This document shows positions 35,191 through 46,711 of a stretch of 64,000 nucleotides of DNA, piece after piece. Numbering within the stretch: position 1 is the first letter of the stretch; the number at the start of each line of letters is the position of its first letter. This DNA comes from Tragulus kanchil (lineage: Eukaryota; Chordata; Mammalia; Artiodactyla; Tragulidae). Position numbers and translations under genes: made by a program. The DNA is taken from assembly GCA_022376925.1 (NCBI GenBank), contig JAIOJX010000005.1, positions 90,679,001 to 90,743,000 of the forward strand. The letters run 5' to 3'. The notes under the pieces were generated by a model. The model saw nothing but the letters and a program-made list of their open reading frames with translations, was not told the DNA's origin and did no database searches.

Positions 35191-36085
35191 AGAAAGCTTG
35201 ACTGCTGGTTGAGCAAGCCTCCACTTATCTGGAGGACTGAGGAAGGAATAAAGATGATAGGACTGTTGATACGAAGTCCGTGTGTCCCCACATGGGTTTC
35301 AGCCTTCTTCCCCCCAGTTCATACTTTATTATGTGCACATTCTAAGTTGAAAGAGGAGTAACCTGATCTATGCTCCCTTTGTCCAAGGGAAGGAAAAAGA
35401 GTTAAAATGGTCAAGGATATGTTCTTCTTATGTCTAGTAGAGTCTGAGATCCTTAGGTGGTGGAGGGCTCTTCCCTGTCCTCAGTGGAATTCTTGGCATC
35501 TTACCACTGTGTTGAAGAGTCCTGTAACCTGCACTTTGAATGAGTCAAAGCCTTGAGACCTTCCCTTATTGGAGCCTGTACATTTTTGCACTGTGTTTAT
35601 CTCGGCAATGTCTCCTGTGCACATTCCAGATCTTGGCTGCTTGAGTAGGGGATGGGAAGGAAGCCTGGAAGAAAATAGGGATTCAAGGGTGTTACTAACG
35701 AGGTGGGCTAGAGACTGGCATCGGAGGGGAGGTTAAGGTGGGTGGGGAGAAACAGTTAATATTAGGGTCTTAAGTAGGCAGGCGTCAGACGTAGGAGAGT
35801 TCCCTCCTGTCTCGATCAGCTGCCTGGTGAGGTGAGCAGAGAAGAGTCAGGCTATTTATGGGGTGGTCTGGTCGGCAGTGGGCACCAGAAGTTTGGGCGA
35901 ACTTGCTTATCAAGGTGGAAAGGTAGAGAGCTGCTCTTCTGTGTTTCCTGTCTCAGGTTGTCAGATCTCTGCCTGAGTCTGTAGATGAAGACAGCCAGGA
36001 ATGTCCTAGTGGCATTTTTCCATTCTGTGTTGTGTTCATTCTTTACTCCCTTCCATCATTAAATATTCTTATTATTTAAAATATT
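35191..36085. other. Unassigned single-copy stretch
   Basis: I recognise no repeat family or gene. It lies outside the duplications, so it can serve as single-copy sequence for read-depth comparison. Confidence 0.45.
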
Positions 36086-36089
36086 ATCC

Positions 36090-36342
36090 ATTTTGTCTGT
36101 GCCGGGTCTTTGTTGCAGCTAAGATTCTGCACTCCTAATGCAGGGGTCCTGGGTTTGATTCCCGGTCAGGGAACTAGATCCCTGCTTACCAGAGAATGAA
36201 GATCCTAAGTGCCACAACTAAAACCTGTTCCTTGGGATCCTCAATCTTTACGTATGGCATGTGGATCTAGTTGCCTGGCCAGGGATCGAACCCAGGCCAT
36301 TAGGAATGCAGTGTCTTAGTCACTGAACCACCAGGGAAGTCC
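36090..36342 (-). mobile_element. CHR-type SINE interrupted by an opposite-strand SINE fragment
   Basis: The outer element is on the minus strand (tail near 36090, 'ggccagggatcgaacccagg', 'ctgaaccaccagggaagtcc'). Inside it, about 36120-36225, a plus-strand piece reads 'taatgcaggggtcctgggt', 'gattcccggtcagggaacta' and 'gccacaactaaaacc'. The two overlap as complementary sequence and could fold on themselves. Confidence 0.75.
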
Positions 36343-37023
36343 CCCGTCATTAACTATTATTGACCGTAGATGCTTTGTCCTTAGCGCTGAGCTCTCTGCT
36401 GCTATTCACTTTGCGGATATCATCGGAGGCTCCATTTTCACTGATACAGAATGCATAGGATCCAAGTTTAAACTGAAAAAACATAAATGGCTTTATTATT
36501 TTTTAGGAAATATGTGTTTAAAAGGTTACATAGTTGGTACTTTTGAAATTCAAACCACATAAGAGTGGAAGTTAAGTCCCTCCTGTTGTGCACCCTGGTT
36601 TGTCTTCATAGACAGAAGTGCTGTCACTTGTTTCTCAGGCAGTTTCTTAAAGGGTGTTTGCTGGGTATATTTTATGCAGGTACACCTGTGGGCCTCTGGT
36701 CCCCCTTAAATCATACTCAGAAATGGGAGCACTTTGTACTTGCTCTTCTGTCTCTCAGAACAGAGACAGAACAGAGACAGCTTTTCACCCACCAGCTTGC
36801 CTCATGAGTTCATCCCTGCTGGCCGTAGAACTGCCGCGTTCTTAGAAAGGGCTCCCTTACAAAGGGTGTCAGTCCATAGGGTTGCAAAGATAGACACGAC
36901 TAAGTGATTGAGCATGCAGACATACAGGGTTCCATGAAATGGGAGCTCTGTATTTCTCTAACTCTTCTTCTGTTGATTGTTTCCAGTTGTTTGCTTTATT
37001 ACAAACAAAGCCACAGTAAACAT

Positions 37024-37164
37024 TTTTTTTTGGCACTTGCAGTGCATTTATTTATTGAGTGGCATTGCATAGCTTATGGAATCTTAGTTCCCCGACCAGG
37101 GTTTGAACCTGGGTCCATGGCAGTGAAAGCCCAAGTCTTACCCACTGGACCAGCAGGGAATTCC
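37024..37164 (-). mobile_element. CHR-type SINE, minus strand, with target-site duplication
   Basis: Its marks are 'ttagttccccgaccagggtt' and 'cccactggaccagcaggga'. The flanks read 'cagtaaacatt' (37013) and 'cggtaaacatt' (37168), giving a 10-11 bp target-site duplication. Confidence 0.87.
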
Positions 37165-37194
37165 ATACGGTAAACATTCTTTTAAAAAATATGG

Positions 37195-37428
37195 GACTTT
37201 CCTTGTGATTAGTGGGTAAAGAGTCTGTCTTGCAGTGCAAGGGGCACTGGTTCAATCCCTGGCCCAGGAAGATCCCACGTACCATGGAGTGGCTGGACCG
37301 GTGTGTCCAATTACGAGCCAGTGCTCTGGAGCGCATGTGCCCAGAGCCGGTGCTCTGCAACGAGAGAGGCCACTGCAATGGGAGGCCCACACAGGCCAAA
37401 GAACAAAGATGGATGAACAAAAAATTTT
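37195..37428 (+). mobile_element. CHR-like SINE variant, plus strand, nearly full length
   Basis: This is the most complete plus-strand example of the variant. It has the head 'gggactttccttgtgattag', the B box 'ggttcaatccctgg', 'gtgtgtccaattacgagcc', 'tctggagcgcatgtgcccag', 'gagaggccactgcaatggg' and 'ggccaaagaacaaagatgga'. The 3-prime end is a short A-rich run without the 'gaggccaaaa' tail seen in other copies. Confidence 0.88.
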
Positions 37429-37515
37429 TGTTGCATAATTCTTAGCGATTGTTGGTGACTATTTATGGAGTGAATATCTAGGAGTGAAATTACGGGTTCA
37501 AAGAGTATGTGTTCT

Positions 37516-37849
37516 TTTTTTTTCTTTTTGTAGACTTGATGTTTGTTTATTTTAAATATTTATTTGGCTGGGTCGGGTCTTAGTTACAGCATGCAGCACC
37601 TTCAGTTGAAGCATGAGGGATCTTTTGTTGTGGCATACATATTCTCTAGTTTTGACAAGGGCTCAGTTGTTTCGGCACGCTGGCTCTCTAGTTTTGATAT
37701 ATGGGCTCCTGAGTGTGTGGGCTCAGTGGCTGTGGCACACAGGCTTAGTTGCTTGATGGCATGTGGGATCTCAGTTCCTAGAACAGGGGTTGAACCGGCA
37801 TCCCCTGCATTGCAAGGCAAATTCTTAAACCACTGTACCAGCAAGTCCC
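37516..37849 (-). mobile_element. Long CHR-type SINE, minus strand, first of two at one target
   Basis: The tail begins near 37516, with 'atttatttggctgggtcggg', then several 'ttgaagcatgaggg'-like units and 'accactgtaccagcaagtcc'. The flanks are 'aaagagtatgtgttc' (about 37499) and 'aaagagtatgtgtgc' (about 37850). Its head-proximal 105 bases recur at 38804-38908 through D13. Confidence 0.87.
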
Positions 37850-39861
37850 AAAGAGTATGTGTGCTTTATATATTTATACATGCACGCACACTGTGCATGT
37901 ATACGATTTTATTTATTTATTTATATATTTTTTGATTGTGCTGTGTCTCCATTGCTAAGTGTGCTGAGTGGGAGCTCCTCTCTAGTTGCAGTGCACTGGT
38001 TTCTCATTGTGGTGGCTTCTGTTGTTGTGGAGGATGGGCTCTGGGCATGCAGGCTTTAGTAGTTGCAACATGAAGGCTCAGTAGTTTTGGCTCTTAGACT
38101 GTAGAGCACAACCTCAATAGTTGTAGCGCACTGGTTTAGTTGCTTCGCTTCATTGTAGGATTCTCCAGAATCAGGGATAGAACCTGCGTCTCCTGCATTG
38201 GCAGGCAGATTCTTTGCTACTGAGCCACCAGGGAAACTCAAGAGTATGTGTTCTTAAATGCTCTGTTTATTCACTTGGACAGTTTTAAGTCACGTTTTGG
38301 TTATTGTCATCTGTCTGTCCTTGTAATACTTCTTTTTACTCTCTTGTCTGTTTTGACCTTTTTTTTAATCGCTTATTTTTCATTCTTTATCGTGTTTTGA
38401 AGAGATTGGTTTTCCTTAGAAATGACTGCTGTGTGGCTTACCCACCCTGTCCCTGAATTTACACTGAGACCTCTTCTTTTGTCTAAATAACTTAGAAGCC
38501 AGTGAGAGAGCAGAGATATTGAATACGTGGCTTTTATGACCAAACTTTCCTTTTATTTAAGAATCTGTGAATTGGTAGGTACTGGGAGTTCAGAACTGGT
38601 TTTTGGAGTAACACTCAAGACCTGTCACTAGCATGGCCCCGGTCCTCAAGTTACAGAAGGAGGTGATAATGTTTGTAAAACGCTAGGAAACGTTGGGAAA
38701 TTTGTTCAGAGTTTGAGGCTGTCTGTGGAGGGTTTTGAACTTTGGCAATGGCACATTAAATCTTGTGTTTAGTGTTCCCAAAGCCTATAGTTTCAGTTTA
38801 AATAGTTGCTTGATGGCATGTGGGATCTCAGTTCCTAGAACAGGGGTTGAACCGGCATCCCCTGCATTGCAAGGCAAATTCTTAAACCACTGTACCAGCA
38901 AGTCCCAAAGAGTATGTGTGCTTTATATATTTATACATGCACGCACACTGTGCATGTATACGATTTTATTTATTTATTTATATATTTTTTGATTGTGCTG
39001 TGTCTCCATTGCTAAGTGTGCTGAGTGGGAGCTCCTCTCTAGTTGCAGTGCACTGGTTTCTCATTGTGGTGGCTTCTGTTGTTGTGGAGGATGGGCTCTG
39101 GGCATGCAGGCTTTAGTAGTTGCAACATGAAGGCTCAGTAGTTTTGGCTCTTAGACTGTAGAGCACAACCTCAATAGTTGTAGCGCACTGGTTTAGTTGC
39201 TTCGCTTCATTGTAGGATTCTCCAGAATCAGGGATAGAACCTGCGTCTCCTGCATTGGCAGGCAGATTCTTTGCTACTGAGCCACCAGGGAAACTCAAGA
39301 GTATGTGTTCTTAAATGCTCTGTTTATTCACTTGGACAGTTTTAAGTCACGTTTTGGTTATTGTCATCTGTCTGTCCTTGTAATACTTCTTTTTACTCTC
39401 TTGTCTGTTTTGACCTTTTTTTTAATCGCTTATTTTTCATTCTTTATCGTGTTTTGAAGAGATTGGTTTTCCTTAGAAATGACTGCTGTGTGGCTTACCC
39501 ACCCTGTCCCTGAATTTACACTGAGACCTCTTCTTTTGTCTAAATAACTTAGAAGCCAGTGAGAGAGCAGAGATATTGAATACGTGGCTTTTATGACCAA
39601 ACTTTCCTTTTATTTAAGAATCTGTGAATTGGTAGGTACTGGGAGTTCAGAACTGGTTTTTGGAGTAACACTCAAGACCTGTCACTAGCATGGCCCCGGT
39701 CCTCAAGTTACAGAAGGAGGTGATAATGTTTGTAAAACGCTAGGAAACGTTGGGAAATTTGTTCAGAGTTTGAGGCTGTCTGTGGAGGGTTTTGAACTTT
39801 GGCAATGGCACATTAAATTTTATCTTGTGTTTAGTGTTCCCAAAGCCTATAGTTTCAGTTT
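37747..39861. repeat. Direct duplication D13 (offset 1057 bp)
   Basis: Copy 1 is about 37747-38799 and copy 2 about 38804-39861. Copy 1 reads 'cattaaatcttgtg' 45 bases from its end, where copy 2 and the third version (40969) read 'cattaaattttatcttgtg'. Five or more bases have been lost next to the junction. Confidence 0.97.
37907..38239 (-). mobile_element. Long CHR-type SINE, minus strand, second of two at one target
   Basis: The element runs from the taaa-type tail at 37907 to 'gagccaccagggaaactc'. After it comes 'aagagtatgtgttctt', the same target sequence that flanks the previous SINE. Duplication D13 repeats it at 38964-39296. Confidence 0.87.
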
Positions 39862-40634
39862 CATTTTTAAAATTTTTATTGGCATATAATTGATTTACAG
39901 TACAGGCTCTGTTTCATAAAATAGGCTCTACCTTCATCTCCATCAGTTTACTGTCATGATAGGAATCTTAGCCCCATGTTCTCAAGTATATTTTAGGGAA
40001 TTTTAAAGTAGATGTCCTCATTAAATAAGTGATCAATTGAACTCACTTCAAATTATATAAGTCAAACTGGTAAAAGGAACACAGGCTATTGATGTTATGG
40101 TTCAGTTGGACAGGATTTATCATTTGAGCAACCTTGAGTAAAATTTACTACTTAGTAATAGTTTTTCTGTCATTAACTCCTGCTTACATGGGTTCAGTCG
40201 ACAGAAAAGGAACATGCGAAGAGGAGGAAGAGAGAGGGCTGGATTTGTAAACACAGAGCCACGTGAGGTGGCAGCTCCCATGGAAGGTACTTGCACTGCT
40301 TTTACTACCACTCGTGACCTTTGGTCATTGTCCGAGTGTGTCTGGTTTTGACCCTCCCATCCTTTCCAAAGTGTCAATGCCATTCACTCACTTGACAGTC
40401 ACAAAAGGGCACATTTATCTCCCTTCCTGGTCCCCTAACTTCACTGTCACATTTCTATTCACGGCTAAACTTCAGTCCTAGGGTCCTGAGGCCATTGCTT
40501 GTACAAAGAAATGGAGAGAGAGCAACATGGGTAATGAACCCAGTACATTGCTAACCTGACACGACCCTTCAGAATCCCTGTGATTCACTGTACTCTGGGG
40601 GTAATGATATTTTGGGTAACCTTTTTTCTTTTCC

Positions 40635-40673
40635 TACACACAGACACACACACACACACAGACACACACACAT
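40635..40673. repeat. CA microsatellite
   Basis: A run of CA units is broken by two CAGA steps. The same run appears at about 41792-41830 through D14, with the same interruptions. Confidence 0.9.
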
Positions 40674-40707
40674 CTATTCAATTAAAAAAAATGTAGACAG
40701 AGCAGGA

Positions 40708-40815
40708 GATTCCCCAGCCGTCCAGTGGCTAAGGCTTGATGCCTTTATTACTGTGGCCCCGGGTTTGATCCTGGTTGGGGAACTAAGATCCCACAAGCTG
40801 TGTGTGGCCAGAAAA
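40708..40815 (+). mobile_element. Short CHR-type SINE, plus strand
   Basis: The head is 'ttccccagccgtccagtggc', with 'gggtttgatcctggttgggg' and 'actaagatcccacaagctg'. The flanks read 'gtagacagagcagga' and 'gtagacaaatcagga', a probable target-site duplication. Repeated at 41865-41972 by D14. Confidence 0.85.
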
Positions 40816-42035
40816 AAGTAGACAAATCAGGACAGTGAACACCCCTATACTGCTCACCTATACAGCTTACCCAGTTTTGATAATGTTTGTAAAACGCTAG
40901 GAAACGTTGGGAAATTTGTTCAGAGTTTGAGGCTGTCTGTGGAGGGTTTTGAACTTTGGCAATGGCACATTAAATTTTATCTTGTGTTTAGTGTTCCCAA
41001 AGCCTATAGTTTCAGTTTCATTTTTAAAATTTTTATTGGCATATAATTGATTTACAGTACAGGCTCTGTTTCATAAAATAGGCTCTACCTTCATCTCCAT
41101 CAGTTTACTGTCATGATAGGAATCTTAGCCCCATGTTCTCAAGTATATTTTAGGGAATTTTAAAGTAGATGTCCTCATTAAATAAGTGATCAATTGAACT
41201 CACTTCAAATTATATAAGTCAAACTGGTAAAAGGAACACAGGCTATTGATGTTATGGTTCAGTTGGACAGGATTTATCATTTGAGCAACCTTGAGTAAAA
41301 TTTACTACTTAGTAATAGTTTTTCTGTCATTAACTCCTGCTTACATGGGTTCAGTCGACAGAAAAGGAACATGCGAAGAGGAGGAAGAGAGAGGGCTGGA
41401 TTTGTAAACACAGAGCCACGTGAGGTGGCAGCTCCCATGGAAGGTACTTGCACTGCTTTTACTACCACTCGTGACCTTTGGTCATTGTCCGAGTGTGTCT
41501 GGTTTTGACCCTCCCATCCTTTCCAAAGTGTCAATGCCATTCACTCACTTGACAGTCACAAAAGGGCACATTTATCTCCCTTCCTGGTCCCCTAACTTCA
41601 CTGTCACATTTCTATTCACGGCTAAACTTCAGTCCTAGGGTCCTGAGGCCATTGCTTGTACAAAGAAATGGAGAGAGAGCAACATGGGTAATGAACCCAG
41701 TACATTGCTAACCTGACACGACCCTTCAGAATCCCTGTGATTCACTGTACTCTGGGGGTAATGATATTTTGGGTAACCTTTTTTCTTTTCCTACACACAG
41801 ACACACACACACACACAGACACACACACATCTATTCAATTAAAAAAAATGTAGACAGAGCAGGAGATTCCCCAGCCGTCCAGTGGCTAAGGCTTGATGCC
41901 TTTATTACTGTGGCCCCGGGTTTGATCCTGGTTGGGGAACTAAGATCCCACAAGCTGTGTGTGGCCAGAAAAAAGTAGACAAATCAGGACAGTGAACACC
42001 CCTATACTGCTCACCTATACAGCTTACCCAGTTTT

Positions 42036-42522
42036 AACACAGGATTCCATCACACACACCTCTCCTTTCCTCCCTTCCTCTCTCTGTCTCTGTTTCCTTT
42101 TGCCCAGCCATCTGAAAGGAGGTTTCAGATATCAGGCCACTTCATTCCCAAGCATTCAGTGCACATCTCCCCAGAACAGGGACACAAGAGAGAGTATTTT
42201 TGAGGCTGCTATCCACCCTGTCACACCGTGTCCTCTTTATGGAGACTCACAGATGACACTGTGTTCTTAGGTCTTAATACCAAGTAAAGCCGCCCAGCTT
42301 TCAGGCAACACAAACTGCTTGGCTGCTGGGACAGTCAGAACTGGATTTTCAAAATGCAGAGAACTTGTTGATGAGCATCTGTGTACCTTTTAACTTTGAC
42401 TCTTAAGACTCTTTTTTCCCCTTGTGATGGTTTGTACCTCTTTCCCTTTTAAAAACCTTACATGTTGATGCAGAGAGCCCCCATGAACCTGAGAATGAAT
42501 TGGTGAATAAATATGAACTTGG
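42036..42522. other. Unassigned single-copy stretch
   Basis: No repeat family or gene recognised. The frame of 103 codons beginning at 41959 starts inside a SINE tail and has no family resemblance. Confidence 0.4.
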
Positions 42523-42655
42523 GAGTGGTCCCGGTGGTCCAGTGGTTAGGACTCAACGCTTTCTCTGCTGAGGACCTAGGTTTAGTCCCTGGTCAGGAAA
42601 CTAAGATCCCATGAGCTGCACAGTGTGGGCCCCCGCCTCTGCCCCAAACCCTGCA
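42523..42655 (+). mobile_element. CHR-type SINE, plus strand
   Basis: The element shows 'ggtcccggtggtccagtggt', 'aggtttagtccctggtcagg' and 'actaagatcccatgagctgc', ending in a C-rich tail. Confidence 0.85.
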
Positions 42656-43655
42656 AAACTTCACCTGAAGTTGCAGTGTGCCCTCAGCTGATCCCTTAGA
42701 GGAACAGGTCTCATTATCCAGACTCCTCATGCTGCTTCTGGGTCATCAGGACGAAGTGGGTGCAATTTCCCCTACCCAGAGTCCCACTGCTTGCTTTCTT
42801 CTTTGGAATATACTGCCTTGAACATACTGCTCATCTTAAAGACATTTTCATCTTAGGTCTTATAGGACATGTCACACTCCAGTGCATGCTTACGTCTCAG
42901 AAAAATCCCCAGGCCTCCCTGTCTCTTCCAGAGAGCTCTGGCTGCTAGGACCTGGGGTGACTTCAGGTACTGGGGCCCCCAATGTTAGTGGGATGTGTGC
43001 ACCCTTCAAGGCTTGCATCTGTGAGAACAAAGTGAAGGCAGTAGGAAGGGTCTTGATGTATGGTATAGACAGCACTGTGGGGTTTTAAGAATGAGGATAG
43101 GTGTTACCTGGACCCAGTAGAGGTTGTGGAGATGGTCAGAGGCAGGAGCGCCTGGAGGAGCCTGCCGAGCCTTGCCGAACAGGACCAGAGGCACAGGTTG
43201 GGGGAAAAGGAGATAAAGGGAGCGCAGATGTGGTCGGTCAGACATCGATCCATTCTGTGCTGTCTCCTTGGATCATGTCAGAGTTGACCACCCTCTCCGA
43301 TTGCAGGAAGCATACCCTGGGTGGAGACTGGATGGCAGGACATCCAGTGGGTGGAATGACCATGTTCTGGGCACCGGGCTGTGAACAAGCGTCATCCTGT
43401 GCAGTCCTCAGTGGAACCCCGTGAAGTATAAGCAGTGCTCCTCAAAAGTTAGACTCAGAGAGGTTCAGAAACTGGCCTTAAACATGGACCTCTGCTACTT
43501 CCAGAGTCTCGGTTAGGTGCAGGCTGCTCGGTGACATCCTGCTGCTTCATCCTTCCCTTTTAAATAACTTTTCAACTATAACTTAAATAATTTACACATA
43601 GGCTAAACATATGGCTTGATGATCTTTCACAGATTGAAGGCACTTGTTCGTATAA
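42656..43655. other. Unassigned single-copy stretch
   Basis: No family recognised apart from a weak MIR-like part near 43440-43480 ('ttagactcagagaggttcag'). The longest frame (107 codons, 43101-43424) has no recognisable motif. Confidence 0.4.
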
Positions 43656-43659
43656 CTTT

Positions 43660-43866
43660 TTTTGGCTGCACTGGGTCTTTGTTGTCACACACAGCCTTTC
43701 TTGGTTTGTGGTGTGCAGACTCGAGTACACTGGCTTGGTAGCTGTGACTGGGGTAGGGGGTTTAGTTGCTCCAGTGCATGTGGGACCTTAGTTCCCTGAC
43801 CAGGGATGGAACCTGTGTTCCCTATGTTGGAAGGTGGATTCTTAACCACTAGACCGCCAGAGAAAT
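43660..43866 (-). mobile_element. CHR-type SINE, minus strand
   Basis: It reads 'ttggctgcactgggtctttg', 'cttagttccctgaccaggga' and 'aaccactagaccgccagag', the reverse complement of a CHR element with a longer body. Confidence 0.85.
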
Positions 43867-44477
43867 CTGAGATCAAGATATGGAACAGACACCCTGGACC
43901 TTCTTTGAGCCTTTCAGTCATGATTGCTCTGAAAGTACCCACTGTCTTTGAACTCTGTTTAATTGGAATCTTACATTATGTGCTCTTTAATATTTGACTT
44001 TCTTCCACCATTATGTCTGTGAAATTCATCCATGTTGTTGGTCTCTCCCTTAGGTCTCGGGACTTAAAATGTCTTTGAAAACTATTTATACTTTAGGGCT
44101 ATAAAATCCCTTTAGTGTACCATTAGAATTTTCAAAACTTGTACATTTGGAAAATATAGTCAATTAGATGTTCTTACAGTTTTCTGTGCTTTGAACTTAA
44201 GAAAAAGCTTTCTGGATTTTCAGGGACCTGGTATAAAGGAGTCTATATTCAGGGAATTGCCTTTCGGTACTTTTAAAAGAATGAATTGAAAATCTTGATA
44301 CATTCAGGGTCTCCATCAGAGATGTGGTATCTTACAGATGGAATGTGCTTCTACGCAATAGCTAGGATCCTGAAAAGTTTGTAAATGAAATAAAATTTGA
44401 TTTTATCAAATGTAAATGTATTCAGTATCGGGAAAGAAGTTAGAAATTCGCAGAGTGAACAGTGTGTCCTTGGCAAA
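43867..44477. other. AT-rich stretch, possible old L1 pieces
   Basis: 'tctttaatatttgactttc' and 'catccatgttgttggtctct' (43985-44050) recall antisense L1 ORF2. The rest is unassigned. Confidence 0.35.
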
Positions 44478-44535
44478 AGATCATCGGGAACACACCTGTC
44501 ACTGAACAAATTGTGTATATTCCTCATTGTAGTTA

Positions 44536-44742
44536 GTTTCCCTGGTGGCTCAGTTCATAAAGAATCTGCCTGCAATGCAGGAGACCTGGGTTCGATGCTT
44601 GGTTTGGGAAAATCCCCTGGAGGAAATGGCAAACCACTCCAGTATTCTTGCTTGGAGAATCCCATGGTCAGAGGAGCCAGATGGGCTACACAATCCATGG
44701 GGTCACACAGTCAGACACGATTTAATGACTGAGCCACCACTC
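44536..44742 (+). mobile_element. Bov-tA SINE, plus strand, with target-site duplication
   Basis: The head is 'tttccctggtggctcagttc' and the body has 'ggcaaaccactccagtattc' and 'cacagtcagacacgattta'. 'ctcattgtagt' occurs on both sides (44522 and 44742). Repeated at 45652-45858 by D15. Confidence 0.92.
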
Positions 44743-44819
44743 ATTGTAGTGAAGAAGACTGGCTGGAGAGTTAGAAGGGGTTGGAAAACACCTACTGTAG
44801 GATTTGGGCTTGAGCCATC

Positions 44820-45365
44820 TTGGGCTTCCCTCATGGCTCAGATGGTAAAGAATTCTGCCTACAATGCTGGAGACATGGGTTCGATCCCTGGGTCAGGAAG
44901 TGGAATGGCTACCCGCTCCAATATATATATTTTTAAATCCTGAATTTATTTTTAAGATTTTATGTATTTATTTATTTTTGGCTATTCTTGGTTTTCACTG
45001 CTGCTCTTCTCTAGTTGCAGGGAGTGGGGGCTACTCTAGTTGAAGTGAGCAGACTTCTTGTTGCAGTGACTTCTTTTATTGTGGAACTCGGGCTCTAGGG
45101 CTCCTGGGCTTCAATAGTTGAAGCACGTGGGCTCAGTAGTTGTGGCTCTGAGGCTCTAGAGCACAGGCTCAATCATTGTGGTTCACGGGCTTAGTTGCTC
45201 TGCAACGTGGGATCTTCCTGCATTGGCAGGCGAACTCTTTACCACTGAGCTACCAGGGAAGCCCCACTCCAGTATTTTTGCCTGGAGAATTCTATGGACA
45301 GAGGAGCCTGGTGGGCTATAGTCCGTGGGATTGCAAAGAGCTGGACATGACTGAACAACTAACGC
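44820..45365 (+). mobile_element. Bov-tA SINE split by an inverted CHR-type SINE
   Basis: The 5-prime half of the Bov-tA (44820-44925, 'cttccctcatggctcagatg') breaks at 'cgctccaatat'. A minus-strand CHR element follows (44926-45265, ending 'gagctaccagggaagcccc'). The Bov-tA resumes at 'cactccagtatttttgcctg' and runs to about 45365. The repeated 'c(g/a)ctcca(a/g)tat' is the target-site duplication, so the CHR element is the younger insertion. D15 repeats the whole arrangement at 45936-46481. Confidence 0.88.
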
Positions 45366-46711
45366 TTCCATTTTTTTCATTTTTTTTTGTCTTGGGAGGG
45401 TCCGCAGAAGCACAGGTTCCTTCTAGATTGGGTGTTTTTGGAAAGTGACAGAGTCCTATGGTTGGGTATCTCAATACATCTTATCTGGAAAGAGGGCAGA
45501 GTAGAGTCGTGTAAAGCTGTAATTGGTTAATTGGTAGGAAGCAGCAGTGCCTGATTTGAGCGGACAGAGGGATGTTAGGCACTTCGTGGGTTTAGATCAT
45601 CGGGAACACCCCTGTCACTCAACAAATTGTGTATATTCCTCATTGTAGTTAGTTTCCCTGGTGGCTCAGTTCATAAAGAATCTGCCTGCAATGCAGGAGA
45701 CCTGGGTTCGATGCTTGGTTTGGGAAAATCCCCTGGAGGAAATGGCAAACCACTCCAGTATTCTTGCTTGGAGAATCCCATGGTCAGAGGAGCCAGATGG
45801 GCTACACAATCCATGGGGTCACACAGTCAGACACGATTTAATGACTGAGCCACCACTCATTGTAGTGAAGAAGACTGGCTGGAGAGTTAGAAGGGGTTGG
45901 AAAACACCTACTGTAGGATTTGGGCTTGAGCCATCTTGGGCTTCCCTCATGGCTCAGATGGTAAAGAATTCTGCCTACAATGCTGGAGACATGGGTTCGA
46001 TCCCTGGGTCAGGAAGTGGAATGGCTACCCGCTCCAATATATATATTTTTAAATCCTGAATTTATTTTTAAGATTTTATGTATTTATTTATTTTTGGCTA
46101 TTCTTGGTTTTCACTGCTGCTCTTCTCTAGTTGCAGGGAGTGGGGGCTACTCTAGTTGAAGTGAGCAGACTTCTTGTTGCAGTGACTTCTTTTATTGTGG
46201 AACTCGGGCTCTAGGGCTCCTGGGCTTCAATAGTTGAAGCACGTGGGCTCAGTAGTTGTGGCTCTGAGGCTCTAGAGCACAGGCTCAATCATTGTGGTTC
46301 ACGGGCTTAGTTGCTCTGCAACGTGGGATCTTCCTGCATTGGCAGGCGAACTCTTTACCACTGAGCTACCAGGGAAGCCCCACTCCAGTATTTTTGCCTG
46401 GAGAATTCTATGGACAGAGGAGCCTGGTGGGCTATAGTCCGTGGGATTGCAAAGAGCTGGACATGACTGAACAACTAACGCTTCCATTTTTTTCATTTTT
46501 TTTTGTCTTGGGAGGGTCCGCAGAAGCACAGGTTCCTTCTAGATTGGGTGTTTTTGGAAAGTGACAGAGTCCTATGGTTGGGTATCTCAATACATCTTAT
46601 CTGGAAAGAGGGCAGAGTAGAGTCGTGTGAAAGCTGTAATTGGTTAATTGGTAGGGAAGCAGCAGTGCCTGATTTGAGCGGACAGAGGGGATGTTAGGCA
46701 CTTCGTGGGTT

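Larger units (their letters stand above)
39721..42034. repeat. Direct duplication D14 (offset 1157 bp)
   Basis: Copy 1 is 39721-40877 and copy 2 is 40878-42034. I saw no difference in the parts I compared. Copy 1 overlaps D13 copy 2, so 'gataatgtttgtaaaacgc' occurs three times (38666, 39722, 40879). Confidence 0.97.
44478..46711. repeat. Direct duplication D15 (offset 1116 bp)
   Basis: Copy 1 is about 44478-45593 and copy 2 about 45594-46711. All differences I saw lie within about 100 bases of the junction. Single bases are lost in copy 1 ('gtgtaaagctg' against 'gtgtgaaagctg'; 'taggaagcag' against 'tagggaagcag'; 'gagggatg' against 'gaggggatg'), and one 'cacacc/cacccc' change lies at the start of copy 2. 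Confidence 0.97.

Noticed and set aside
40635..40673. CA microsatellite duplicated as a sign of real duplication
   Set aside because: Both copies have the same length and the same interruptions, which is unlikely for two microsatellites that had existed separately for any time. It supports the artefact explanation.
44545..44943. 132-codon frame seen twice
   Set aside because: It is the translation of Bov-tA sequence, with no protein function.
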